From assembly GCA_003988855.1 (NCBI GenBank), contig QYAI01000098.1:1-64000 (forward strand): a DNA stretch of 64,000 nt, given 5' to 3'. Below are positions 52,640 to 63,820 of this stretch, piece after piece. The DNA is from Arachnopeziza araneosa. Lineage: Eukaryota > Ascomycota > Leotiomycetes > Helotiales > Arachnopezizaceae. Within the stretch, counting starts at the first letter, position 1; every line of letters starts with the position of its first letter. Made by a program: the position numbers and the translations under genes. A model generated the notes under the pieces. The model did no database searches. It worked only from the letters and a program-made list of their open reading frames with translations, and was not told the origin of the DNA.

Positions 52640-55600
52640 ATGGCAGACGCCGCAGAGCTGGAGCGGGATGTGAAGCTACAGCGCGATTCAGCAGACCTAA
52701 TCGCCGATTTGAAGAGCTCGCTGAAGCCTTTCCTCTGGAAAAGTACAACATCGGGTGAACCACGGATTAGGAGACGCGTCAAATTGAGAGATTTGGAAAG
52801 GTTCATTCAACTGGTATGTTTGCATTGTTCTTGTCCTGTCACTGCTAACCTAATAGCTTGATCAATTCCAAGAGCTTCCCCAACTTCTAGATCCCCACCT
52901 CGATGATTTGGTTCCCCTCCTCGCGGATTCATTTCTCGAATATCTTCGATCAGCTCCCCCAACGCATTTCTCGCCTCATCCAGAACAACTCGTCCCAGTA
53001 TACAAGGCGATATGCAAACTATTATACGGCTTTTGCAAGGTTAGGGGCGACAAGGTCATTGTGAGGTTCTTCAGCACAGAAACGAGGCATCTTGAGCTTC
53101 TATTATCTGCAATTGAGATAGGTAAAAGTCCTCCTAGATTGGGCTCTCCAATCCCCAAAGTTGATGAAATATTGGTTCATGAAACAAGCTGGCAATGGGA
53201 GGAAACATACATCACACTTTTATGGCTTTCTCAGCTTCTTCTGGCACCATTTGACCTTGCCTCAATCTCCTCAGAAAACTCTCAAGATATCCCGGCAAAT
53301 GTCTTAGGATTGGAGTTTCCTGATAAAACTCCTGGTATTGCTTATCGCGTCATCGTCTTGGCTCTCCGTTTTCTCTCTTCACCAGGGAAAGAAAGAGATG
53401 CTGCGAAAATCCTGCTGGTTCGTGTTGCTATGAGAAAGGATATACAAGATCTTGGTCTCATGGATGCGCTTTCTTCTTGGGCACTAGCGAAATTTTCAAT
53501 GATACGAGGATGTCCAGATACCTTCGATGCTCTCGGTACATTATCATTCATTTCAGGGCTTCTGGTCTCATCAATTGGAACGACGGACATGGATCCCTAC
53601 CTTTCAGTAATTTATAGAGTTGCGCGGAACGTTTCAGATGTGGAGATCGAGCACTACAAACCCATCAACGCATCTCCGGTGGCTCGCAAGATTGTTATCA
53701 AAATTCTCCGAACGACATCGGTGATTCTATTACAGCAAGCAGACAGCACGACTTCCTCCGAAATGATCGAAACGACTATTGGCCATATGTTGGATTCCTT
53801 GGCGGATCAAGCAACCCCAGTTCGCCTTGCTGCAAGTAAAGCATTGAGTATTATCACATTAAAGTTGCCTCCTGATATGGCTTACCAGGTTGTAGAGGAA
53901 GTATTGGCAGGTTTCGAAAAGAACGTTATGTTCAAAGTTAGACCTGGAGATACAGGGAAAAGTCGTGATCTATCCCGTGTAAGCCGTTTCGAATGGCATG
54001 GTCTTACTCTTACACTTTCTCATCTCATCTTTCGTCGTTCTATTCCACCACATAACATTTCTCCTATTTTGCGTGCTCTTCGTCTTGCTTTGTCTTTTGA
54101 GCAGCAGTCCACTTCAGGATCAGCTACTGGCTCAAATGTGCGTGATGCAGCTTGTTTTGGAATTTGGGCTCTTGCCCGAAGATATACCACCAAGGAATTA
54201 GGGTCTCTCAGGCTCGAATCTGATGTTTTTCGCGACTATGGCGAAGAAGCAGAAGGGTCAGCCTTACAGATATTGGCAACAGAACTAATTGTTGCGGCAT
54301 CTCTGGATCCTGAAGGGAACATTCGCAGAGGCTGCTCTGCTGCTTTGCAAGAGCTCATTGGCCGGCATCCAGATACAATCGCAGAAGGTATAAAAGTCGT
54401 ACAAGTGGTCGACTACCACGCTGTCGCACTGCGATTAAAAGCCGTCGAAGAAGTTGCCATTGAAGCTGCTCAGCTTTCTGAATACTACTACAGGGGTATT
54501 TTGAAAGGGCTGCTGGGTTGGAGGGGTGTTTGTGATCCGAATGCCTCTGCGAGGCGCGTGGCCGCTCGGGCGATTGGGATGATGTCAGCTATTTCCAAAC
54601 TGACCTGGCGGAGTCCCAATCCTTTACAAGAGGTATGGAATATTGTGGTCATGATTGTGCCGCGCATTATTCTTTTGGCTCCCCGGGATAATGAGCAAAG
54701 GCATGGCCTTATCTTGTCCTTCGCAGCGGTGCTTCAAAACCTTAGTCATGAGCTCACGAGGGCCAGGATACAAGATGAGTTTACATCAATACTAGCACGT
54801 TTTCCGAAAGACCGAGTTTTATTGGCTGTGAACGCAATTTCCAGTGATACTGGCAGTGACACGGCTATGAAAGACCGCTACTCACTTTTTAAAATCACCG
54901 AATCCGAAAACAATTTCTATTTTCTGATCTGCGCAATTCTGCTCAAAATTCATGCAACGTTGTGTGCCGTTCAAGAGGTGTACCAAGAAGTGCGGCAACC
55001 GCAACTGATAGCTGATGCTGCTAGCCATTTGATTGCATCATATTGGTGGATTCTTAGAGCTGAATGTATTTTTCGAGAATTCGACACGCAAAGAGCTCAT
55101 CATATATTTGAAATATCTGCTTCACTAGACGAGAACGAAGATTCTCAACTAGCACTCCAAATAGCTATGATCGATGAAGAAAAGGATACGAACCTGTTAG
55201 ATCTTCTCGAGCAAGGCCCTTATTCCTCTTGGCCTAACGAGATCAATCACAGCATCTTCGTTGACAATGCTTTTCTGCCCGATGAATCAATTACAGGAGT
55301 GTCACAACAGCTGATTGATCAGTTCCTTCAACTCGATGATGCTGATACAGTTGATATTGTGTCCCAGGCTGCGGTTGATCTTGCTTCTCTGCTGGAACGT
55401 AATCGAGCAAGTGAGTGGATTGAAAGTTGGAAAACCCATGGGTTGGCAATACGTTCATCAGCACGAAGAGCACCGAGTCGAGCTTATCTATATGCTCTTT
55501 TCAAACTTCCAATATACGCTAAAGGTTATATGTCTGGTCGAATACTTGGTCGCATGCCTGATGATTTCAGAGATGAAATTATTCAAGCTGTTCACGCTAG

Positions 55601-56648
55601 ATGGAATGCACCAACACCAGTCTCTGATGTTAAACTGAAAGTCGTTATTCTTCGGTGCCTTACATCCAGCTTAATTCTTCGCCAGATACCGTCAGCTTTT
55701 TCATCTATTCTTAGATCTGGATTGGATGACTATACCACAACTGCTCAAGGCGACATAGGATCTTTAGTTCGTGTCGAAGCTGCGAAAGCGGTCGCAGTGA
55801 TTTGGGGCTCGAAAGAAATTGTGGAAGGCGAACGCTATTCGGATGTTGATGTTACTTTGGCTTTGTTTCCTCGTATCATGAGGATTTCGTCGGAGAAACT
55901 TGATCGCGTGCGTTCTGAAGGTAAAAAGGCTTTATTAAAGCTTAATCTCCTCGACCTAGCTGCTAAACAACCCCCTATTCATGATGTCAGGATGCCTGAA
56001 TCATTCCATGATCCGTCACTGCCTGATTCCTCAAAGGACTATTTTCTTCATCTTCTTGACCTCATGACAAAATGGGGGTCTGGACCTAAATGTCCCGTAA
56101 AATCCTGGGGTCCAGAATTTATGGCGGGCTTTGTCACATCTGCTGATACTGGTTCCGAGGATCTTGTGCGGGCAAGTCGAGCAGCATTGATTGACCTTTG
56201 CACACTGAAATATGTCAACGCAATGTGGGTTGTCGAGACTCTTAGTCTAACGCTCTCTCAAAACATGAAAAATGATCGCGTCCTCATCTCCACATTAGAG
56301 ATAGTGGCATTTCTTCTAGATATGAAGCTCATACCACTAGAGAAAGTCGATGACCATGTATCAAGAGAAATCTATACAAATCTCCAAATAGCCTCACGTA
56401 AGACAAGGAATGTGAGGAAGATTGAGGCAATAATCAAGTGTATGGGCGGGATGATGGAGATTTGGAATGACGAAACTCAGACGAGCTTTGAAATTTCTCC
56501 GTTGAAACACTTAGAGGCGTTTTTGTTGCACAAGTTTCCAAGAATCAGGGATTCTGCTGCTGATGAAATCTTCATAAGAACTAGAAAGGGAAAAAGTGTT
56601 GACTGGGAGAAAGCCGGTGAGAGCGAGGTTAAGAGGTTGGGCTTATGA
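52640..56648 (+). CDS. Tubulin-folding cofactor D (beta-tubulin chaperone)
   Basis: Two exons (52640-52813 and 52857-56648) give 1321 residues. The protein is helical HEAT-repeat sequence throughout. Blocks typical of cofactor D include VPVYKAICKLLYGFCKVRGD with KVIVRFFSTE, SWQWEETYITLLWLSQLLLA, PFDL, FEWHGLTLTLSHLIFRRSIP, VRDAACFGIWALARRY, LILSFAAVLQNLSHEL and VRVEAAKAVAVIW-like ends. Cofactor D captures beta-tubulin after the CCT chaperonin and, with cofactors C and E and the GTPase Arl2 (Alp41/Cin4), releases assembly-competent dimers; fission yeast calls it Alp1, budding yeast Cin1. It should be cytosolic and needed for normal microtubules. Size is in the expected range for fungal members. 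Confidence 0.9.
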
Positions 56649-56952
56649 TTGTTTGTTTTTCTTCAATAATGATTCATGGGATATGGTATGAGAGCGTCAA
56701 AATGTGTCGACTGACCGAATAGACTCGTTATACCGATCAATAAACTCTTTTTGGTTCGAATCTATCTGATATTTGTGTTTCCGCTTGCTGAGAAGAAACA
56801 GTCACTTATCGAACCCCGAGGAAACCCTTTTATTCCCAAGGGGTAAGAAATCATGTAAAATATTATAGATTAGCTACTTTATAAAGAAATAAGTAGGCCG
56901 TTTAGAAATTTGATCGCATATTACTTATTACTTTGTTGACCTTTCGCAGTCC
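56649..56952. other. Convergent 3' region
   Basis: AT-rich gap between cofactor D (+) and the small membrane protein gene (-). Nothing recognised. Confidence 0.5.
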
Positions 56953-57743
56953 TCATGAGAGCTCTCTCTTTCTACTTGAATCCTCAACGGCGTTTCCAGG
57001 TTCTTCGTGTCCCTCCGCATCCCATCTTAACCGACCCTCAACTTCCACGTCGGCTTCAATATCTCTCTCCCCCTCTCCCTGCCTCATGGCAGCTTTCTTT
57101 TCCTCCTCTCTTCTCCTATTCGCCATCATGTTCTCATAGGCCTGGGGAAAACACTTCTTGAAACACCAAAACATAATCACCACGACCACAGTCACTACCC
57201 AGGTGTTGATGGGCAGAAAGATCTGCAGGGAAATAAGAATATGCCGCCAGTCGATCGATATAAAAGACGAGACGATTATCATGGGGAAGATATCTCCGAA
57301 CCAGAGGATGTCCGTCTGCATGCTGTTGAACTTGATCATTCCCGTGATGTAGGTTAGGAGGGAGAGGAGAAAGAAGTGCGTGCTGGGGCAGAGGACGGGG
57401 TACGGTGTCAGGGGCTGGCTTTTGGTTAGTTTGTGAGCATGGCATGGGGACCAGCGGACATGAATGGATGGATACGTACTGTAAGCGGACCGAGATCCAC
57501 ATAATCTTCTCTCGCTCCATATTTGCAGATGTGCGGCGTTGTTGAGTTTGCGTCGCTGAGTGGTTGTCTGGGATGAAGTGTACCTGGAGACGCAGCGGCG
57601 GGGTCATCCTGCTCAGGACCATATCGGGCTATCGCAATAGCGCTTTCAAAGGTCAACAGGAGGAGGAGGAGCTTGAAGAGGAAGCTGAAAGTTTGCGGGT
57701 ACTTCTCTTTGAGGGAGAAGAGCGCCGCTCGACTCAGCGGCAT
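56953..57743 (-). CDS. Small membrane protein, hypothetical
   Basis: Two exons (57743-57480 and 57414-56953) give 726 nt, 241 residues. The ATG at 57743 begins MPLSRAALFSLKEKYPQTFS, followed by a hydrophobic segment (FLFKLLLLLLTFESAIAIA) that could be a signal peptide or anchor. After a polar loop (HICKYGAREDYVDLGPLT) three more helices follow: THFFLLSLLTYITGMIKF, FGDIFPMIIVSSFIS and TWVVTVVVVIMFWCFKK. The tail is charged (RRREEEKKAAMRQGEGERD). No family is recognised. A GTG at 57785 opens the frame 14 codons further up and is unlikely to be used. Confidence 0.65.
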
Positions 57744-58377
57744 CTTGAGAATGACTTTGTGGTGATGTTGGGATGAATATGCCACGAGTTGAAGTGGGCT
57801 GCGGGTCAGTCAGCCTTCGTCCGATGCTTGAATATGAGACCTGTCATGTGATCTTTCCCCGATGATTGGGGACTTTGGTATGTTAGTTACCTTGCGACGG
57901 CAAATACTTGAGAAATAAAGGCTGACTGCATTCGCCTTTGCGAATCTATTGACGTCTGTATTGACGGAATAATTGGTCACGACGGGCGTATCGTTGTGAA
58001 TGCACGATCTATCATGTATGGGCGGCAAAAGATATACATTCTCTATTTACGATTCTAGGATCTAAGTACAAGGCCTGGAGACAGAATTCATCCTCTACTC
58101 CGTCTATAAAAAGTCAGCCGGGCATCTTTCAGTTCCACCCCAATTTGGTGACGTACCTAGAGATGTATGAGGCAGGATCTCAAGTCCCATCTTGAGGAGA
58201 CCGTTCTTGGATGATAATATGACTAGTGTGTAGTGGGTCGCTCAGCGTAGTTTAGGAAACAGTAGAGCTGCAAGAAGTGAGTTGGGCTCTCTTCTCCTTT
58301 TTGAGTTCCCTTTTGAGTTTGGCCCCTTCGACATTGCGACTGGATTGGCTGTTCGCCCAACCGAATATTCATGTCGT

Positions 58378-58418
58378 CGAGCTTTCGTCGACGCTGACCG
58401 TGGTCCAGCTTTACCTCC
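58378..58418 (+). repeat. Inverted partial duplicate of the C2H2 gene 5' exon
   Basis: AGCTTTCGTCGACG...GTGGTCCAGCTTTACCTCC on the plus strand closely matches the minus-strand sequence of the C2H2 gene at about 59,853-59,805, with small indels. The similarity appears to extend weakly upstream to an AACCGA..ATCATG stretch. The two copies are in opposite orientation, about 1.4 kb apart. Confidence 0.7.
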
Positions 58419-58420
58419 TT

Positions 58421-58446
58421 CCCCCCCTCTGCGCAAGGTAAGGTGG
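58421..58446. repeat. Inverted repeat, left arm (26 bp)
   Basis: CCCCCCTCTGCGCAAGGTAAGGTGG pairs with the arm at 58546-58571 with one single-base bulge; the loop is about 100 nt. It begins two bases after the duplicated segment ends. Confidence 0.85.
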
Positions 58447-58545
58447 AATTTGAGTTGCTCCTTGAAGACAGCGGGTATTGGTGAGGTTTGAGAATACTCG
58501 GCGGGCGAAGCTTCTGAGATTTGTTGTCGTTGTCCTACAATGTCG

Positions 58546-58571
58546 CCACCTTACCTTTGCGCAGAGGGGGG
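58546..58571. repeat. Inverted repeat, right arm (26 bp)
   Basis: CCACCTTACCTTTGCGCAGAGGGGGG, the reverse complement of the left arm apart from one extra A. It lies about 75 bp downstream of the stop of the C2H2 gene. Confidence 0.85.
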
Positions 58572-58645
58572 ATTTGTTCTTGATTCGTACTTGATTGCTA
58601 ACGATGTTATAGTTCCCTGGAAAGAAGTGGAGGGGAGAAGATGCG

Positions 58646-59890
58646 TTATATCTGTCCTACAATAGGATTTAGTTTTTGGTTGTGTTGTTTTGTGATATGT
58701 CTATTGGCATGATCGCGGCGTTCGAAAGGATCCTCTGGACCGTTTTGACCGTACCTACAACCTCGGAATGGGCAGTAATATACCAAGTCGCCCGCATGCA
58801 GACCATGCTTTTTTGTATGTCGTTGGCTATCTCTAGCTGTGGCTGAACGGTGTCCGCAAAGTGGAAATTCGCAGACAAACGGCTTGGTATGAAGTAGAAC
58901 ATGTTTGCTATATTTATCTCAACCCCAAGATAACAGATATGTTGATAAGATATTGGTAGCTTACTTGAGAAGTCCGACTGTTCGTAAGGTCTTGGCACAG
59001 TCAAGCCAGAAACAGCGGCTTGGAGCTTTCATACCCTTGATATGCGTTCTCACATGGTTGCTTTATTGAAGTAAGCAAGTGAATAACAAGCCCTCACGCA
59101 GATTTTTACGTACTGTAGGCTGTTGCTCGTTTCGCAGAACTCCTTACAAGTATACCAATGGCAACGGTAGTAGTTTTGCCCGCTTTGATCTTGATCTGCG
59201 AACGAAATCGAACCTTCAGCCTCCTACAAAGCATTAGTTGTGTAAAGGTTGAATGTAAAGCTTACTTTAACTTACAGTTTCTGGTGCCTCTCGAAGCTGG
59301 GCGTCAGGATCACTATATTGCTGGCTGTAATCAATCCTTGGACCAGCAGAGAGAGCATTGTCTGCGTCTAAGAATTTCATCTGTTGTAAGCCTGGCGATA
59401 CTCTTTTGGTTGACTCAAAAGTGTTAGGGTATTCCGACGACAATTCAAGGAAACCAGTTATTTCGGTATCGCAGTCTTGAGCTTCGCACAGTTGGCCTGT
59501 GGTTGTATCAGAAGAGGAAGCTACGTATTGGCCCAAATTAATGGACTTGATATTTGGCTGGCTGTCATTCTGTTGCGAGAAGGCTACTGCAGGATGTGAC
59601 GTGCTGGGCGTTATTGACCAAGGCGGATGGCCTGCTCCTTGAAGGTATTGCGGATCAATGGTTGAAGGGAACGCTTCTATGTGCCCTAAAGTAATCTGGG
59701 ATGAGTCGGAAGATTGAGAGCCTGCAAAATACTCATTGCCGGCGGTAAATAATTCAGGGAAGTCATCGTGGAGGAAATCATCGTCATTGTTTGAATCAAA
59801 AATGGAGGTAAAGCTGGACCACAGGTCAGGATCGTCGACGAAAGCTACGCTATGCTTTTCATGATTGTCGGTTATCTTTTGGATGGCGGG
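58646..59890 (-). CDS. C2H2 transcription factor with four zinc fingers (5' end unresolved)
   Basis: Short exons that no long frame reveals: about 59890-59276, 59223-59114, 59060-58965 and 58908/7-58646. The last three, with 58907 as the start of exon 4, sum to 468 nt and stay in phase. Finger 1: YRCHWYTCKEFCETSNSLHN then HVRTH (C-x4-C-x12-H-x3-H). Finger 2: CFWLDCAKTLRTVGLLNKH then VLLH. Finger 3: FVCEFPLCGHRSATARDSQ then RHTKKH. Finger 4: YYCPFRGCRYGQ then FERRDHANRHITKQH. Each of fingers 1 and 2 is completed only by splicing, which strongly supports the model. The N-terminal exon is acidic and Ser/Gln-rich (SNNDDDFLHDDFPELF), like an activation domain. That frame has no ATG after its upstream TGA-TAA; an ATG at about 59863 is in another phase. 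So either an upstream exon exists or one base is missing. Confidence 0.8.
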
Positions 59891-61841
59891 TTATCAATGA
59901 ACCCGCCTAAGGGATATTGGTATTTGGAAGTTAAGAAACGTTAGGGGAGCATTTGGTGTGACCCAAGACTCCCCTTTGAAAAGTTACTGCCTTAATTATG
60001 GTAGACTTGAAGAAAGAAAAAGAAGTTGTCAAGAAGAATGATAGATGGAATATCCAGAAAATCAGCTACTTTTAATATGGTGGGAGGCCCTCCTTCTCTA
60101 GAGTAGGGGGCCCTCCTGCTTATGCGAAGTACCCTGTGGGCGTATCGCTTATGCCAGCTGACGGAAACCAATCAACTCAGCGTCACAACAGTAATGAAAG
60201 TTGGCGAATCTTTCCTGAAAGAATTGTGGCGCATTAGAACATATGCTTTGAGCACGAGGCTTTGGATGGAAAGTTTAATCTGTTTTGGATTATTAATTTC
60301 CCAGGCTGTTATTCTGTTATTCTGAGCTCATAAGTATGTGTTGGTACAATAATCACGTGCCACGCATGAGAGCCTAGTTAGTTAGGCAGCCAGAACTCCA
60401 TAAGGGTTCTCCAGCTGCCTCCATCCTTCTTTCTAATACAAGCCAACTTAACCCACCGATACAGACCCCTCCACAACTAACCTAGGTTTATCGTGAACCG
60501 ACAGTATGATAGCGAACTACCAAGAGGAGAACAATAAATGAAGACGAACGGCATTGCGAGCTTCATTCATCCCTAACAAGCCAATATCTCGCTCCTTCAA
60601 CTTTGAAATTCTTCCAGCCATTGAAAATCGAGTCATTGATCTGGATTCCTGTTCAATTCAGGGAAGATTGCAACCTCGTACAGCGCTTTGGGATTGAAAC
60701 ACAAGTAGGTATGTCTTTGAGAGAGCACACTGACCTCGACTTATATAAACTTGAATTCTAGTCTTCCATACTGAAACTTCAAGTCCGATTGAAAGCCCTT
60801 GAGTCACTCAACACGCCGAACAAGCAAGCGCAAGCAAGCGCAGTCAAACGATTTGCACACGCACCGACATAACACTCAGGACCAAAAGAAATTCCACGCG
60901 GACCCGAAAGAATGGCCATTGAAAAGAAATAACCGAAACAAAAACTGGATGGGGTCGTGATCATTGTTGATCATCGCAAATGCACTCCCGAGCAGAAGGT
61001 TCCTACCCAGCGAGCGACCGATCCAACACCTCTAGGAAGGTGGTTGCAAGAAACGCCCTCGGAACAGCCTTGGAACGCATTCGCATCTTTTGGCTTTGAT
61101 TCAAGCTGGACTGAGTGCACTGCTCAGCCGCGTGAGGAATCTTTAATGGCGGAAAATGGCAGTGTGGATGATGGGAAATAGAAACAATTCTCGAATGTAT
61201 CTGCTAGAGGTTTTTAGTCAAGGATAATGAACAAGGTCCATAATTTGACAACATGCACTTGCAAACATGACGGCTTCAATTGAGATGCTCAAAACGACAA
61301 GGGTTATGCTCCACTGTTGTAGGCGATTACCTGTAATATAACATAAATCTATTTTCTAAGGGCCTAGTTCGGGCTTCTTAGGAATTATCGCGAAAACTCG
61401 ACTAAACTGAAATAAAAAGGCGCTTAACATTTCCACGATCAACGCATCCACGAGTCTGAATTCAAAGAGCCTATTAATTTATGAAGTGTAATAAAATCTA
61501 ATTCAAGAAAGTGGCTGGCCGAGAGCATTTTTTCTTTCTCATTTCAAGGCATCCTTCTCCTGTCGAGCGCAAACCTATAATAAAGAAGTGTCATTTAAAA
61601 CAAGAAATCTGTTTATCTCGTTTAAATTTCAATTGTTCGATGTGAGCCTTTCCTCACAAATCGGCTCGTACATAGTGGCCTACAGCAGCAGGTGCGATAC
61701 GGCGTTCTGATGAAGAAGAGCGAGTGCTGACTCGGGAAGCAGAGCGACACTCAATCAACTCCCACTGTGCACAAACTTCACGATTCCCTACATATTCGCC
61801 GTCGATAACTCAACTTATTGCTCATTATCTTCATTTCGAAA
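59891..61841. other. 2 kb region without a supportable gene
   Basis: Contains the presumed promoter or first exon of the C2H2 gene. Small frames (60122-60325, 60957-61181) lack motifs. CAAGCAAGCG short direct repeats occur near 60,820-60,840, and GGCCCTCCT is repeated at 60,087 and 60,110. Confidence 0.45.
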
Positions 61842-63476
61842 TCAGAATCCTCTCGGCCGCAAAACCACCTTGTACGCTTTATCCGGCTTCTGAATCGTGA
61901 ATTCCTTCGAACCCAGCACCAAGGTCTCATCCTCAAGTTGGACATCATACTTCAACAACAGCGTCGCCATCATCTTCATGACAAATTGGTTCGCCACATT
62001 TCTCCCAATGCATTGTCGGTTACCGTATCCAAAGTCGAGAAAACACGTCTTCATGGTCGCCAGGTCAGCACTTTCGTCAGTCCACCGGTCTGGATCCCAA
62101 GCGTCGGGGTTCTTGTATACTGTTGCGTTGCGTCCGATGATGGCTGCTGGGACACCGACTGCGACACCACCAGGGATGTAATGGCCGCAGATAGTAGCTC
62201 CAAGAGGAGGTGTATCACGTGGCATGGCGTACCCGATGGGAGGATGCAAGCGGAGACATTCGATCTCGCTATTCTCGAGGAGAGCAAGTCTTTGGAGCTT
62301 GGTGAACGAGAATGGCTGAGCGCCCTGAGTGTTCTCTGGGAACATCTCTTCTAGTAAACTGACGAGCCGCGTCTTTACGGAGGGGTTCTTGCAGAGGTAG
62401 TAGGTCATCCAGTTCATGGTAACGCTTCCTGTGCTCGCTCCAGCAACCCTGCAAGAAAGAGTCAATATTATCTTTCAGAAATAGGAGCGATATTTACATT
62501 AAAGATGATGTCTCAGCACGCAACTCATCGAAACTCATCTTGTGACCTGTCTCGGGGTCCACGGCCTCGATAAAGCGCTGCATGATATCTTGTCGAGCCT
62601 TTCCACTGGGCGTCAGTTTCTGGCGATCGTCGTGGAATCTCTTCTCCAGCGCATGCCTCGCGAATTCTAAATACTCCAAGCGAGCTTGATATAGTTTTTG
62701 GATATTTGGTAACGGGATCCAGCTCATCACAGTCACGTTGTTCTTTCCAAATGGAAGGAGACCGCTGAACACCGCGAATCTCTGCGATTGCTCAACAAGC
62801 CACGAGTAGCGAGCAGTCTTCCCACCTTCAACGGCGCCAAAGTTATTTCCAAGCGCAAGCTCGCCCAGCAGGTCCATGGTGAAGAGCTCGAACCAGAAGT
62901 AGATCTCAAATGGCTCTCCAGTCCGAGAAAATTCGTCCATCCTGCCCATAAACTTCTCGAGCATCTGATCCACAAACGGCTCACTAAACCCATGGGCAAC
63001 CATTCTCCTTTTCATGGCATGGCGTTTCTTGGACCTGGTGGAGAATAGCGACTCACCGGTGGTAGAAAATGAATCATACCAACTCGACTTGCCAAAGCCA
63101 TCAACGCCTTTGCCATGACCTAGGAAAAGTGAGCCGTCATGTTCGGGTATCTTGCCTCTCTTCATTCATCACATACCGTAGATTGCTTTAATAACATCCG
63201 GGTGGTTAAAGGAGATGGAATTCGGGCTAGTACGAACTGCCACGGCACCGGGGTTCTTGGTAAACAGATCACAAACCCACTGAGTGCACCGCTGTTCCTT
63301 CAGACCTTCGCTTCAGGAGCCGCGCTGATCCTTGTCAACCACGGGCCAGGAATCTTGCTAAGGGGCGAAAAGAAGAAGCGATAGACGTTCACGAAGAGAA
63401 GATAGAGGATGAGCGCAGCTACCACGACGTCGAGTACAGGAGCGCTCCGGGTGGGCTCTTGTTTAAGAATAGCCAT
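61842..63476 (-). CDS. Cytochrome P450 monooxygenase, one-base frameshift near the N-terminus
   Basis: Exon 1 63476-63177, exon 2 63119 to about 62500, exon 3 to 61842. The N-terminal anchor VLDVVVAALILYLLFVNVY precedes LSKIPGPW, the usual proline hinge. P450 signatures follow: an I-helix AGASTG, the ExxR pair in ECLRLHPP, DPDRW and the heme-binding loop FGYGNRQCIG with its cysteine ligand. It would be an ER-bound heme monooxygenase; the substrate is unknown. In exon 1 the frame reads AAPEAKV then TGA, while the family-like continuation LKEQRCTQWVCDLFTKN lies in the next phase starting right there (near 63,309). No intron fits, so one base is missing. The rest, including both introns, is intact. 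Either a recent pseudogene or an assembly error. Confidence 0.8.
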
Positions 63477-63820
63477 GAGTGGAACTTGACTTGGAAGTCT
63501 GTATATCTGAAGTGCCCCAGCAATCGAATCTGATCCGCACGGCTTGATTGATCTCAATGATCCAAATGTATCCAAACGCCGTGGATGAATAGACAACAGA
63601 GAACAATGCTACGGGAAGTCATGAATTCCCCGCACGACAATCCGTTCCGAGACTTTATCCGACAGCCAAGACAAGATGTTTGGGGGATTTCCGTCCCATG
63701 CTACTTTTACAGACTGGGCTTACTATAAGTGCCGAGAGATGTATCTCTCCCGTCTCTTCACTCTGGCGGCGAGTATTATATCTCACTAGATCCTCGGAAC
63801 AGAGCAGAGCACAGCTCACC
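63477..63820. promoter_or_regulatory. Bidirectional promoter region, P450/MFS
   Basis: 344 bp between two divergent ATGs. It contains an AT-rich TATTATATCTCA stretch at about 63,773-63,785, a possible TATA-type element for the rightward gene. No specific operator can be assigned. Confidence 0.4.

Larger units (their letters stand above)
57744..58645. other. Intergenic region with inverted duplication and inverted repeat
   Basis: No gene is supported. The plus frame 58282-58491 starts with an ATG or equivalent but its C-terminal part (RRAFVDADRGPALPPSPP) is explained by the duplicated segment described separately. Confidence 0.5.
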
